Source of the DNA: an uncultured Candidatus Melainabacteria bacterium
Lineage (GTDB): Bacteria > Cyanobacteriota > Vampirovibrionia > Gastranaerophilales > Gastranaerophilaceae
NCBI GenBank assembly: GCA_949927415.1
Contig: CATLFB010000001.1
Location: forward strand, 372,001 to 436,000
Reading direction: 5' to 3'
DNA: 64,000 nt
Shown one piece after another: positions 36,206 through 45,315 of this stretch. The notes under the pieces are model-generated. The model saw only the letters and a program-made list of their open reading frames with translations. It was not told where the DNA came from and ran no database searches. Numbering within the stretch: the stretch's first letter is position 1; each line of letters starts with the position of its first letter. Both the position numbers and the translations under genes were made by a program.

Positions 36206-37420
36206 TTAAAGCTTCGAGCGATGTACAAGTTTTAAGATTCCGCGCTCGTTTAATCCGTCAAGAATCCTGAAATTAAGCAGGTTTCTATAATCACACATTG
36301 CGGGTGTAAAAGATGAAATACTTTTTTCGTATTTTAACCATTTTACCATTTCTTTAATTTTTTTCATATCTTTAATTATGCCTGTTTTGAACCGGTCCGG
36401 TTTATATACGGTCCATGCTTCATGAGGATAGTAAGTCGAACGGCATTCGTTAGTATTCTGGTTTATTAGCATTTCTTTAAAGATTTTATAATTAATATTA
36501 TGAAATTCCTGTTTTATATTATTTGAATAAGGGCGCAAAACTTCAGGCATTATAACTTTTGGTTCCGAAATTGAGTCTGCATAAGGATTTAGTTCTTCCA
36601 TATAGTCCATAGAGCCAATTCCGACAATTTGGATTGATTTTGAAAACTCTTCAAGGATTCCCAAATCTTTAGCGTATCTTCCGAGCATTTCAAGAAAAGA
36701 ACATGCGCCTTTGCCGGAACAGATATAGTCCGTAATAACTGTTTTCTTACCGGTTTTAGCCATATTGTTAACGATAGTTTGCGGATCGGCCTTAATCCTT
36801 TTTAAATATTTGCGATAAGCTGTTTCTTCTTTTGCCGTCGGTGCAACACTATCCATGCGGCGCATTCCTTCTACAGGGTCCGGTCTGTGCCAGAATTTTG
36901 AAAAGGCTACAAACTTGTAATCGTCAATCCCATCTTTCATCCACAATGCAGTATTCAAAAACCATTTCGGACTTCTGCCAAGACAAATAATTGGCTGATC
37001 TTTATATTTTGTGTAAATTTTGGCGGCATCTATAAATTTATCCATCAATTCTTCTGTTTGCAAAGGCATATAACGGTAATTTTGATCAATCATATCACTT
37101 GTATTTATTGAAGAATCGGTAAAAAACTTTTTATACTTCTTTCTGAATCTTGCCTTCGTTGAATTTTGCATTGCCATATATTCTTCGTAATCAATATGCG
37201 GAATAGTTCTGTTCGGGTCGAAAAATTCTCCAAAATGTATATTTGCGCCATAACGAAAACCTGCAGGAATTTTGCTGAACTGACGATTAATTTGATTATG
37301 ATTAATATCCGTATTTCCAACATTTGGATTTATTGATTTTGCGTCAGAACTTTTTACCAATGAGATATTACGGTTGCCCCCCACCCCGTTAAATTTAATA
37401 ATAGCTTGTGATACGTACAT
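36206..37420 (-). CDS. Uncharacterised protein with a possible phosphoribosyltransferase-like fold (404 aa)
   Basis: I do not recognise a named family. Two blocks suggest a PRTase-like Rossmann core: QPIICLGRSPKWFLNTALWM (strand, loop, helix) and later KTVITDYICSGKGACSFLEM, which has the strand-acid-loop-helix layout of a PRPP site (compare VVIVDDxxxTG). It has a short polar N-terminal leader with MYVSQAIIKFNGVGG. No membrane segments. The ATG at 37420 has AAAGGAGAC upstream. Single gene, next to tRNA-Arg. Confidence 0.65.
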   Translation of the reverse strand: MYVSQAIIKFNGVGGNRNISLVKSSDAKSINPNVGNTDINHNQINRQFSKIPAGFRYGANIHFGEFFDPNRTIPHIDYEEYMAMQNSTKARFRKKYKKFFTDSSINTSDMIDQNYRYMPLQTEELMDKFIDAAKIYTKYKDQPIICLGRSPKWFLNTALWMKDGIDDYKFVAFSKFWHRPDPVEGMRRMDSVAPTAKEETAYRKYLKRIKADPQTIVNNMAKTGKKTVITDYICSGKGACSFLEMLGRYAKDLGILEEFSKSIQIVGIGSMDYMEELNPYADSISEPKVIMPEVLRPYSNNIKQEFHNINYKIFKEMLINQNTNECRSTYYPHEAWTVYKPDRFKTGIIKDMKKIKEMVKWLKYEKSISSFTPAMCDYRNLLNFRILDGLNERGILKLVHRSKL

Positions 37421-37570
37421 ATAGTCTCCTTTGTTTTTTTATATTAAAAATGAACAAGATTTTTTTTGCTACAGTATTAATATTTAAATTTATTAACAAA
37501 ACCGGAAATATAAAAAAAATTGTCACCCATTTGTCATCCAAAAGTTGAATTTTTACAAAAATTTTGCAAT

Positions 37571-37603
37571 AAAAAAGTGCTTCAAAAAACCTTGAAACAC
37601 TTA
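37571..37603 (-). terminator. Terminator of tRNA-Arg
   Basis: On the minus strand AAGTGTTTCAA pairs with TTGAAGCACTT (one mismatch) and is followed by six T. Confidence 0.85.
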
Positions 37604-37615
37604 TTGTTATTAATT

Positions 37616-37689
<74 letters not shown>

Positions 37690-37997
37690 TTATATTAAAT
37701 TTTGTTACGAACTTTGCGCTTTGCACAGAGCACAGTTCTTATATTAGCAAATAAATTTTTATTTTCAAGTACCTATTTTACATTTTATATTTTTATCCAA
37801 AACTTCTCAAAATAAAGCTTTTCGCTGCATTTTTTCAAATTAGGATATTATTTTAATAAATCAAATGTGAAGTTAAGTTAAAAAATGACTTATTATTAAT
37901 TGGAGCTCTTTTTTAATATTCGTTTATGTTCCATAATAATAGACATAAGTTGAGCATGCTTAACTTTAGTCGACAGAATTTTATAGAAAGGTTTTTT

Positions 37998-38228
37998 ATG
38001 TCAAACTCTTCGGACAATTTATTCGATACTGATGATGGAGAACTTACACAGAGAGAAAGAAAAATCCTGGAATTTATGACATACGGCTATGATAACAGCG
38101 AAATAGCCGAACATATTTATGTTAGCATTCATACTGTTAAAGCGCACGTCAGCACCATTATAAAAAAATTAAATGCCAAAAACAGAACAGACGCTGCCTG
38201 CAAAGCTGTAAGAATCGGCATTTGCTAA
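37998..38228 (+). CDS. Stand-alone LuxR/GerE-type helix-turn-helix protein (76 aa)
   Basis: I chose ATG 37998 (MSNSSDNLFD), preceded by GAAAGG at 6 nt; the frame is open further up but without a ribosome site. The product is a single GerE domain, LTQRERKILEFMTYGYDNSE then IYVSIHTVKAHVSTIIKKLN, with the conserved R-E-x-x-x-L and V-K-x-H positions, and a short acidic N-terminus. It lacks any sensor or receiver domain. It lies just upstream of the AMIN-amidase, which has its own promoter. Same class as the gene at 9127-9336. Confidence 0.85.
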   Translation: MSNSSDNLFDTDDGELTQRERKILEFMTYGYDNSEIAEHIYVSIHTVKAHVSTIIKKLNAKNRTDAACKAVRIGIC

Positions 38229-38282
38229 AATTGGAGATTGAAAATTTGAGTAATAAAATCTTCACATAATTATGTAACATTT

Positions 38283-38311
38283 TTGAATGTTTCGCAAATT
38301 CTTATTATAAT
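38283..38311 (+). promoter_or_regulatory. Sigma-70-type promoter of the AMIN-amidase
   Basis: TTGAAT (38283-38288) and TATAAT (38306-38311) are separated by 17 bp, 20 nt before the start codon. Confidence 0.75.
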
Positions 38312-38331
38312 ATTTATGTGAGAAACGATTT

Positions 38332-40188
38332 ATGAAAACAATCTTCAAAATTTTTATATTATTTATAATGTTCCTGTGTACATTTACTCATCAAGCACTC
38401 GCTGATGATGTGTACAAAGTTACTTCGTTTAATTACGATACTTCTAATTCGTTTATACTTCTGACCGTTCCGGACACAATCGAAGAGCCGGTCTTGAAAA
38501 GTATAAAATTTGTCAAAATGGAGAATCCCACAAGAGCCTATTTTGATATTGATTCGTCCGTATTGACTGTTCCAAAACAAGACTGGACATTCACCTCAAA
38601 CGGCCTGAAACAGGTTGTTGTCAGCCAATTTTCGACAAATCCAGATAAAGTTCGTGTTGTGATGTACTTTGATGATGATTACGACCTTTCAAAAATCCAT
38701 TTTTACAGGCTTAAAAACAATATCTTTATACAATTGAAAGATAATAACACCTGCAAAAACAATTATTTTCAACACACCTATAGAGATGACCATGCCTCAG
38801 CGAGCGACTTTTACGAATACCTGACAATGACGACTCCGGAACAGCCAAAAACAAATATCGCCGGCCAGATTCAGGAAGCTTTTAACGCACAGTTAACTCA
38901 AAAAAAAGAATTAAAACTCAATACTAAATATTATATAGAAAGCATTACCCCAAAACAAAATGCGGTTCTTTTAAACGGTTTTGGTGCAATAACAATTGAA
39001 AAACCGATGATTTTGACAAATCCTTCAAGAATTGTTTACGACATCCCAAACACCGTCGTAAAAGGAGCAATCAGAAACACCGAATACAAAATCGGCGGCC
39101 AGGATACTGTTAAAATCGGACAGTTTTCAGTGAACAAGGCCCGCGTTGTAATTACAACCGAAGATGTCGACAAATATATCCCGATAATTTCAAGCGACAA
39201 CCAGTCCTTGTTAATCGCGAATTCTGAAAAAACAGATAATTTCACTCTTTTCAGCAATGTATCGAACATGATTTCATATTCTCATGAAAAAACGGATGAC
39301 CAGACAAGTTCAATGACCCTTGCTTTTACAAATCCGGTTGTTCACGGCCTGAACAGAGGCAACAACGAACTAATTTTGTATTTGTATAATGTTCAGAATT
39401 ATAACGAAGAAGATTTCAAAAATGCATTCCAAAACACAAAATTTGCAAATGCCGAAATAAGCCTGATTCCTAAAATCGGGCTGAAAATGACCGTTCCGTT
39501 AGAACAAAACAGTTTAGTCAACACGTTTTTAGGGGCTGACGGAAAAGCATTCAAATTAACGATTAAAACGCCTAAAAAACAGACGCCCGCCGCGGAAACT
39601 CCAAAACCGGTCATTACAACTCCTGTAATAATCCCGAAACCAAGCGGAAAAGGAGTAAAAAAAGTTGTAATAGACGCAGGCCATGGCGGAAGCGATTACG
39701 GCGCAATCCGCGAAAACATAAATGAAAAAGACATAACAATAGATGTTTCAAAACAGGTCAGAGACATGCTTGTGAAAAAAGGTTATATTGTCCAGATGAC
39801 CCGCGATTCGGATGAATACGTATCATTGCAGGACAGAGTAGCGATAAGCGAAAACTTTGATGCGGATATTTTCATCAGCATTCACGTAAATTCAAGCACC
39901 GGCACTGAAGCCTCAGGCGTTGAGACCCACTATTATCATCAGGAAAGTCTTTTCCTTGCCCAAACCGTCCACTCAGCACTTGCAAGTGCGATAAACACAA
40001 AAAACCGCGGTTTGTTTAAATCAAAATTTTATGTTATAAATCATACAACAGCACCGGCGATATTAATTGAAATCGGATTTTTATCAAACCCGACAGAACG
40101 CGCCCAGCTGATTTGTCCGGAACGCAAAAAAGCCACGGCAAAAGCCATTGTAGAAGGAGTTGAGAACTATTTTAAACAAATCAAATAA
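38332..40188 (+). CDS. amiC: N-acetylmuramoyl-L-alanine amidase with AMIN domains (AmiC type)
   Basis: Periplasmic zinc amidase for daughter-cell separation. The 618-residue product has a signal peptide (MKTIFKIFILFIMF to HQALA), two AMIN-like beta domains (about 25-140 and 195-420, the latter with TRIVYDIPNT-type strands) that in the family bind peptidoglycan at the septum, a Thr/Pro-rich linker (about 420-445), and a C-terminal Amidase_3 domain with IDAGHGGSD (His451), NEKDITIDV, FISIHVNSS and LIEIGFLSNP. Its 3' end overlaps the murI start region. Confidence 0.95.
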   Translation: MKTIFKIFILFIMFLCTFTHQALADDVYKVTSFNYDTSNSFILLTVPDTIEEPVLKSIKFVKMENPTRAYFDIDSSVLTVPKQDWTFTSNGLKQVVVSQFSTNPDKVRVVMYFDDDYDLSKIHFYRLKNNIFIQLKDNNTCKNNYFQHTYRDDHASASDFYEYLTMTTPEQPKTNIAGQIQEAFNAQLTQKKELKLNTKYYIESITPKQNAVLLNGFGAITIEKPMILTNPSRIVYDIPNTVVKGAIRNTEYKIGGQDTVKIGQFSVNKARVVITTEDVDKYIPIISSDNQSLLIANSEKTDNFTLFSNVSNMISYSHEKTDDQTSSMTLAFTNPVVHGLNRGNNELILYLYNVQNYNEEDFKNAFQNTKFANAEISLIPKIGLKMTVPLEQNSLVNTFLGADGKAFKLTIKTPKKQTPAAETPKPVITTPVIIPKPSGKGVKKVVIDAGHGGSDYGAIRENINEKDITIDVSKQVRDMLVKKGYIVQMTRDSDEYVSLQDRVAISENFDADIFISIHVNSSTGTEASGVETHYYHQESLFLAQTVHSALASAINTKNRGLFKSKFYVINHTTAPAILIEIGFLSNPTERAQLICPERKKATAKAIVEGVENYFKQIK

Positions 40189-40987
40189 TAACAGTGCAAT
40201 AGGATTTTTCGACTCAGGCGTCGGCGGCGTCACTGTTTTTGAACAGGTGAAAAAGCTTTTGCCCGACGAAAATTACATATACTTTGGCGACACAAAAAAT
40301 ATGCCATACGGCGAAAAAACAAAAACGCAGTTACTGGAATTTGCCGACAATATTTTCCGATTTTTTGAAAGAAACGGCGCAAAAGCAGTTGTAATGGCCT
40401 GCAATACGACATCGGCAATTGTTTATGAAGAGTTGAAAAACAACTACAATTTTGAAATATATCCGATTATTCAATCGGCCGCAAAAAAGATTTCTGAATT
40501 ACAAATTTCGCGGCTCGGCGTATTTGCAACTCCCGCAACAATTAGTTCTCACTGTTACAGAAACGAAATTTTGAGACACAACAACAAAATTGAAGTTGTT
40601 GAAATTCCGTGCCCAAAATGGGTTAAAATTGTGGAAGACGGGCTTGAAAATACGCCTGCCGGAAAGCTTGCCGTAAAAGAAAAAATGCTTGAGATGTCAA
40701 ATTTTAAGCCTGAAAAGATTGTCCTTGGCTGTACGCACTATCCGTATCTTTTGGAAACTTTAAAAGAATTCGCGCCACGGGAAACATTTATAAATCCGGC
40801 AATTGAATTTGCAAAAGTTATTAAATCCGACCTTGCGGCCAAAAACCTTCTAAATACAACAAAATCGCCCGTATCAGAAAAATTTTACGTAAGCGCAAAT
40901 CCTGAAAAATTCAAAAATTCAGCATCAATATTTTATGAGATAAAAGAGTTGCCGCAACTGGTCAAATTTCAGCCTGCGCATGCGTGA
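40169..40987 (+). CDS. murI: Glutamate racemase
   Basis: Makes D-glutamate for peptidoglycan. Motifs: GFFDSGVGGVTVFEQ, YFGDTKNMPYG, ACNTTSA (first catalytic Cys) and LGCTHYPYLLE (second catalytic Cys and His). The start is unusual. No ATG or GTG precedes IGFFDSG. A TTG at 40160 directly abuts the AAGGAG site (40154-40159), which is too close. ATT at 40169 sits 9 nt from it, the ideal spacing, so an ATT start like that of infC is likely (272 aa). The gene overlaps the amidase end by 20 bp. Confidence 0.92.
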   Translation: MLNKSNNNSAIGFFDSGVGGVTVFEQVKKLLPDENYIYFGDTKNMPYGEKTKTQLLEFADNIFRFFERNGAKAVVMACNTTSAIVYEELKNNYNFEIYPIIQSAAKKISELQISRLGVFATPATISSHCYRNEILRHNNKIEVVEIPCPKWVKIVEDGLENTPAGKLAVKEKMLEMSNFKPEKIVLGCTHYPYLLETLKEFAPRETFINPAIEFAKVIKSDLAAKNLLNTTKSPVSEKFYVSANPEKFKNSASIFYEIKELPQLVKFQPAHA

Positions 40988-41020
40988 AAAACCTTGCTAA
41001 TTCGCGAATTTCCGGCTTGC

Positions 41021-41992
41021 CTAAATCAGTTCCAAACATTCATTGTATGTATCAACTTCGACAATCCCGCTTGAGTTGAAAAGCTTGTCATTTGTGACAT
41101 CCAGAAGTGTCGAATTCTCTTTTACCGCAAAAACTTTTATCCCGCGCTTCAACGCCTCAAAAACAGGAATCGACCCGAGCGAATTATAAGGCATTACAAG
41201 ATAATCAACATCAGAAACCGAAAATCCGCCATCCTTCACGATTTTTGGCGCATTATTCAGCCCCAAAAGCACACAGGGCAAAAATGTCGGCGTAATATAT
41301 TCCGACGCAGATTTAGGATTGACAAGTTCAGTCGAAATCGAATAGTCCGCAAACGCAGGCGAATGCGCACAAGGCACCTTAAATTTTTTCGAAATACAAT
41401 GCGAGATAATCCCCTCAACGCCTCCAACAGGATCCACTCCCGAGCCGTTTGCATAATCCACATTGTCTCCTTCAGGATCATCAAACAGGCAAACTATCGT
41501 AATTGCTTCCGCCCCGCGCTTAATGAGTTTTTCTGCCGCTTTATAAAGAGTTTCAGGATTTTTGACGCCGCCCGTTGAAATCCCCTGTTCGTTTACAAAA
41601 AATTCAACCCCGACATTAAATTCCGTCATCTCAAACCCGATAACATCAACACCGTAAACCGTTTGCACCGCGCCAACAGTATTCAGATGAATATTCAAAA
41701 CATCCTGAGGGATGGCTCTATCAAAAATTATTCCGATTTTATTCTGACGCGATGGCGTTAAGCGAAGCTTTCCCTTAAAAAATTCATCCAGAGTGAACCC
41801 TTCAACATAAAACATCTCATCATTAATGCCGGAAAATACGCCCGCATTCACAACATTCGGGTTTACAATCAGCTTTGATTTTTTGGAGAATTCGCGCGCA
41901 TAACAGCTTGCATCGCCTGCAAATCCGCCAACAGACGCCCCGACTCCTGTCGGAACGATAAAAACACCTAATTTTTCACCACTTTCTAACAT
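41021..41992 (-). CDS. DUF3326 family protein
   Basis: Conserved protein of unknown function, mostly known from Cyanobacteria and plastid-bearing plants. I chose ATG 41992 (MLESGEKLGVFIVPTG, 323 aa). Family-like segments include IVPTGVGASVGGFAGDA, IVNPNVVNAGVFSG, FDDPEGDNVDYANGSGVDPVGG-type (shortened here) and YLVMPYNSLGSIPVFEAL. No signal peptide. No good Shine-Dalgarno is visible and a TATAAT lies only 9 nt upstream, so the message may be nearly leaderless. It is convergent with murI. Confidence 0.85.
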   Translation of the reverse strand: MLESGEKLGVFIVPTGVGASVGGFAGDASCYAREFSKKSKLIVNPNVVNAGVFSGINDEMFYVEGFTLDEFFKGKLRLTPSRQNKIGIIFDRAIPQDVLNIHLNTVGAVQTVYGVDVIGFEMTEFNVGVEFFVNEQGISTGGVKNPETLYKAAEKLIKRGAEAITIVCLFDDPEGDNVDYANGSGVDPVGGVEGIISHCISKKFKVPCAHSPAFADYSISTELVNPKSASEYITPTFLPCVLLGLNNAPKIVKDGGFSVSDVDYLVMPYNSLGSIPVFEALKRGIKVFAVKENSTLLDVTNDKLFNSSGIVEVDTYNECLELI

Positions 41993-42010
41993 AATTGAAT
42001 TATAAAACAA

Positions 42011-42040
42011 ACACGCGGGCTTTGATAGTCCGCGTGCTTT
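42011..42040 (-). terminator. Terminator after the 129-aa coiled-coil gene
   Basis: On the minus strand GCACGCGGAC pairs with GCCCGCGTGT (mismatched at one or two positions) and is followed by TTGTTTTAT. Confidence 0.7.
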
Positions 42041-42051
42041 TGTATTTGTTA

Positions 42052-42441
42052 TTATTTTCCTGAACCGCCGTATGTGAAGTCGTTTTTGATGTTCGTTTGC
42101 AAAAGTTTTGTCCAGGAACTTTCAAATGTTGTGATTTCGTTCAGCCTTGTTTCGTAATTGTTTTTGTCCATTTCAAGCTGTTCTTCCCAGGCGTTCAGAT
42201 TTTGAAGTTCATACTCATGTTCGTTTTCCAAAATCTCCATCACTGCAGTGTATTCATCCGGAGAATCATTATGATATTCAAAATAGTAATATTGCTGCTT
42301 TTCATTGTATTTTTGCTGCAATTCCGCACTCTTTCTGGAGGCATTCATCATATTGAACTGCACTTGAGCCAATTTTTCGTTAATCATTGACTTCTGTTTG
42401 GTGTACATCAACAACGTTTCCTGAATATTTGATATTGCCAT
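42052..42441 (-). CDS. Small coiled-coil protein (129 aa), divergent from clpP
   Basis: An all-helical protein with heptad-like spacing: KQKSMINEKLAQVQFNMMN (about 15-33), a Tyr/Gln-rich turn, then LNAWEEQLEMDKNNYETRL (about 82-100) and a Trp near the end (SSWTKLLQTN). No signal peptide. The layout (first helix with K-x-x-I-N-x-x-L, second with L-N-x-x-E-x-x-L-E) is repeated in the 179-aa protein at 43355-43894 on the other side of clpP, so the two may be distant paralogues. It resembles secretion-apparatus stalk or chaperone proteins only in general form. Confidence 0.68.
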   Translation of the reverse strand: MAISNIQETLLMYTKQKSMINEKLAQVQFNMMNASRKSAELQQKYNEKQQYYYFEYHNDSPDEYTAVMEILENEHEYELQNLNAWEEQLEMDKNNYETRLNEITTFESSWTKLLQTNIKNDFTYGGSGK

Positions 42442-42619
42442 CTCTCTCGTCCTCTTGTTTTAGTTCTCTTAGTTATATAAAAACATTTTGAAAACCCTGA
42501 TTTCAAAGCTTGCAAAACTCGTTACATTTTTTAACAATTCAAATTTCAAAATTAATGAAGGACAATTGCAGGATGAAAATTTTTATAATATAATAATTAT
42601 ATTAAATTAGGAGAGAAAA

Positions 42620-43234
42620 ATGAATCAGGAAACTTACATGAAAATTATGGGCTACGTGCCGACAGTTGTAGAAGCATCATCACGCGGCGAACGCTCATTT
42701 GATATATTTTCAAGACTTTTGAGAGAAAGAATTATTTTCTTAGGCTCAGAAATCAACGACGAAGTTGCAAATTCAATTGTTGCACAGCTTTTGCTTTTAG
42801 ACAGCGAAAACAGTGAAAAAGATATTATGCTTTACATCAACAGCCCTGGCGGCGTGATTACTGCAGGAATGGCAATTTATGACACCATGAACCTTATAAA
42901 ATCAGATGTTTGCACAATCTGCCTTGGCGATGCGGCATCAATGGGTGCTTTCTTGCTTTGTTCAGGCGCAAAAGGCAAAAGAATGGCGCTTCCAAACGCA
43001 CGTGTTATGATTCACCAGCCTCTTGGCGGCGCGCAGGGTCAGGCAACTGATATTGAACTTGAAGCAAAAGAAATTCTTCGAATGAAAGATATGTTAATCA
43101 GCATTATGGCAGAAAATTCAGGTCAGCCTTATGACAAAGTTAAGGAAGATTGTGAACGCGACCACTTCCTCTCAGCTTATGAAGCAAAGGAATACGGACT
43201 GATTGACAAAGTTATTGAAAAGAACTCTTTGTAA
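42620..43234 (+). CDS. clpP: ATP-dependent Clp protease proteolytic subunit
   Basis: Serine peptidase barrel working with Clp ATPases. The 204-residue product has Ser107 in GDAASMGAF, His132 in MIHQPLGG and Asp181 in CERDHFLSA as the catalytic triad, plus [19 protein letters not shown] for substrate binding. AGGAGAG precedes the ATG. It is monocistronic and ends at a strong terminator. No clpX is next to it. Confidence 0.97.
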   Translation: MNQETYMKIMGYVPTVVEASSRGERSFDIFSRLLRERIIFLGSEINDEVANSIVAQLLLLDSENSEKDIMLYINSPGGVITAGMAIYDTMNLIKSDVCTICLGDAASMGAFLLCSGAKGKRMALPNARVMIHQPLGGAQGQATDIELEAKEILRMKDMLISIMAENSGQPYDKVKEDCERDHFLSAYEAKEYGLIDKVIEKNSL

Positions 43235-43258
43235 CAAAACTTCACAAAACACTCAAAA

Positions 43259-43290
43259 ACATGCAATTCGCGAGAGTTGCATGTTTTTAT
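43259..43290 (+). terminator. Terminator of clpP
   Basis: The 8-bp stem ACATGCAA/TTGCATGT with a 10-nt loop is followed by TTTTATAT. Confidence 0.85.
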
Positions 43291-43354
43291 ATATATGTGT
43301 AAAGGTCAAACAATTATACAAGGTTAGGTTACAAAATTCAGGTAGGAGTTTAGT

Positions 43355-43894
43355 ATGTCTCTTCTAGTTTTCGGATATCGAAAATATGAGATTCTGCGCC
43401 AAAAAAACGAGATTAATTATCGTTTAATGGCGTTAACCAGAAAGCTGAATCATTTGCAGCAATACGCGGCAAACATCGGCGACGGGACAATCTCAATGCA
43501 GGATATGATGAACATACCTGCCTCACAATTTAACAGAGCAATGGCCTTTATGGCATACTCACACAACGGAGCGTTGCGCGGAGCCCAGCAGAATATGCAG
43601 ATGATGGGGCCGCAGATTCAAATGCAGCTTCAGCAGATGCAGCAGGCACAGCAAGGTCAAAATCCACAGCAAGCGCAAATGTATCAAAAATGGATATTTA
43701 ACAATTTATATAAACAAGAACTTCAGAAATATCAACAGCATGAAACAAAACTTTTAAACCAGCAGGAAAAAGAAATCGAACAGGAAAAAGCAAGGCTTGA
43801 AGCGCAATTAAGAATGCTTGATGCGGAATATCAAAGCACGGCGGATGCTGAAAAGCAGTCTTACCAGTTCTGGAAACCTGAATATACCGCATAA
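43355..43894 (+). CDS. Gln/Met-rich coiled-coil protein (179 aa)
   Basis: It starts at ATG 43355 with TAGGAG upstream. The N-terminal helix is ILRQKNEINYRLMALTRKL (about 13-31). The middle is Gln- and Met-rich low complexity (about 82-110) and the C-terminal helix is LNQQEKEIEQEKARLEAQL (about 135-153) with a Trp near the end. No signal peptide. It shares its overall plan with the 129-aa protein at 42052-42441. The function is unknown; such proteins are often found as secreted or secretion-associated helical proteins. Confidence 0.68.
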   Translation: MSLLVFGYRKYEILRQKNEINYRLMALTRKLNHLQQYAANIGDGTISMQDMMNIPASQFNRAMAFMAYSHNGALRGAQQNMQMMGPQIQMQLQQMQQAQQGQNPQQAQMYQKWIFNNLYKQELQKYQQHETKLLNQQEKEIEQEKARLEAQLRMLDAEYQSTADAEKQSYQFWKPEYTA

Positions 43895-43969
43895 GATATT
43901 AAACAAAAGCGGTCAGAATAAAAATTTCTCCCTTTAATATCCCTTAATCCCCCCTATAATTAATAACTC

Positions 43970-44004
43970 AAAGAGCCCGCCTCTATAGCGGACTCTTTTT
44001 ATTA
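43970..44004 (+). terminator. Terminator after the 179-aa gene
   Basis: AAAGAG-C-CCGC pairs with GCGG-A-CTCTTT across a 7-nt loop and is followed by TTATTATG. Confidence 0.75.
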
Positions 44005-44038
44005 TGTTTAAATCCGACGGGGTAAGAGAGTACCATTT

Positions 44039-44548
44039 CTAATCCGTAATAACCAAATCAACAGGAATATCAAATTTTTCAGACGGAAGTTTATCTATCA
44101 AAAGCTGACGCGCAATAGGGAGAATTGTTTTGCAATTGGTTTGGCTTAAAAACCTGTCGTAAAAGCCTCCGCCGTAACCGAGCCGGAATCCGGATTTGTC
44201 CGCGGCTAGTGCAGGAACAATTATCAAATCAAGACAGGCGGGATTTATTGGTGCCGAACATGGTTCTTTTATATTAAATGAAGAAACCTCGAGTTTTCCG
44301 CCTTTTGTGAAAGGACAAACAAAAAGATTTTTGCCGCTCACTTTAGGAAGATAAAAAGATTTATCATCCTCAAGAAGCGTCAAAAGATTGATTTCATACG
44401 GCAAAGGATAAAACAGCATAACATTTTTTGCATTTTTATAAAAACAATGCTGACGTATTTTTTCAACAATAGCCGTGCTAACCTTTTCAATCGGGAGCGT
44501 TTTTCTTATACTTTTGGCCCATAGCCGTAAGTCGGTTTTGTTATCCAT
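44039..44548 (-). CDS. 5-formyltetrahydrofolate cyclo-ligase
   Basis: Converts 5-formyl-THF to 5,10-methenyl-THF with ATP. I chose ATG 44548 (MDNKTDLRLWAKSIRK, 169 aa). The product shows the N-terminal R-x-x-x-K basic helix, LFYPLPYEINL, and the family signature LGYGGGFYDRFL preceded by VPALAADKSGFR. No clear ribosome site is seen; an AT-rich -10-like element lies just upstream, so the mRNA may be short-leadered. Divergent from the cobalamin adenosyltransferase. Confidence 0.92.
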   Translation of the reverse strand: MDNKTDLRLWAKSIRKTLPIEKVSTAIVEKIRQHCFYKNAKNVMLFYPLPYEINLLTLLEDDKSFYLPKVSGKNLFVCPFTKGGKLEVSSFNIKEPCSAPINPACLDLIIVPALAADKSGFRLGYGGGFYDRFLSQTNCKTILPIARQLLIDKLPSEKFDIPVDLVITD

Positions 44549-44607
44549 ATTTTTAATATATAATGAACACAAGGATTTGTCCTTAAATTTTCAAAAGCGG
44601 GGTTAAA

Positions 44608-45186
44608 ATGACAGATTTTTGCGAAAACAATTTAATAAATCCGAATTGGGCAAAACATGGATACATTCAAGTGTACACCGGAAACGGAAAGGGCAAAACA
44701 ACAGCATCATTGGGACTTGCTATGCGGGCGCTCGGGAGATGCTGGAAAGTTTTGATAATAATGTTTACCAAAGGCGGAGACGATTACGGGGAATTGAATT
44801 CGTTCAGAAATCTTTCGCCCGAAATTTCCAAAAACCTGACTATCATACAAGCCGGACTGGACAGAATAGTTTACGAACAAAACAAGAACGAAAATGATGA
44901 GGCTGAAATCAAAAAGGGATGGGAAATTGCTAAAAAGGCAATTCAAAACGACGAATATAATTTGATAATTCTTGACGAGGCCAATATCGCGATTGATTTG
45001 GGCCTGATTGACCTTGATGATGTTATTGAAGTATTAAAAAACAAGCCTGAAGATATGGAAATCGTTTTGACAGGCAGAAACGCAAATCCGAAGATAATCG
45101 AACTTGCGCATCTTGTATCTGAAATTACACCGATAAAACATTACTGGGATACCGGGATTTCGGCACGTAAGGGGATTGAATACTAA
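44608..45186 (+). CDS. cobO: Cob(I)yrinic acid a,c-diamide adenosyltransferase, copy 1
   Basis: BtuR/CobO/CobP-type enzyme attaching the 5'-deoxyadenosyl group to cob(I)alamin or its precursors. The 192-residue product has the P-loop TGNGKGKTTASLGLAMRALG (Walker A at 25-32), LIIMFTKGG, NLIILDEANIAIDLGLI (Walker B-like) and VLTGRNANPKIIELA. It closely resembles the copy at 55350-55883 but differs in the segment after FTKG and in a 15-residue N-terminal extension. No other cobalamin biosynthesis genes are near, so salvage is likely. Confidence 0.92.
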   Translation: MTDFCENNLINPNWAKHGYIQVYTGNGKGKTTASLGLAMRALGRCWKVLIIMFTKGGDDYGELNSFRNLSPEISKNLTIIQAGLDRIVYEQNKNENDEAEIKKGWEIAKKAIQNDEYNLIILDEANIAIDLGLIDLDDVIEVLKNKPEDMEIVLTGRNANPKIIELAHLVSEITPIKHYWDTGISARKGIEY

Positions 45187-45315
45187 GTTTCGGCACCTCT
45201 GCACCGAAATACGCTTGCGCAATCCCATAAAATATCAGGAAATTTATTTTTTATAAAATGACGAAATAATGTCAAAATTTTCAAATTTTAGCCTCCGCTC
45301 ATACATTAATACTGA

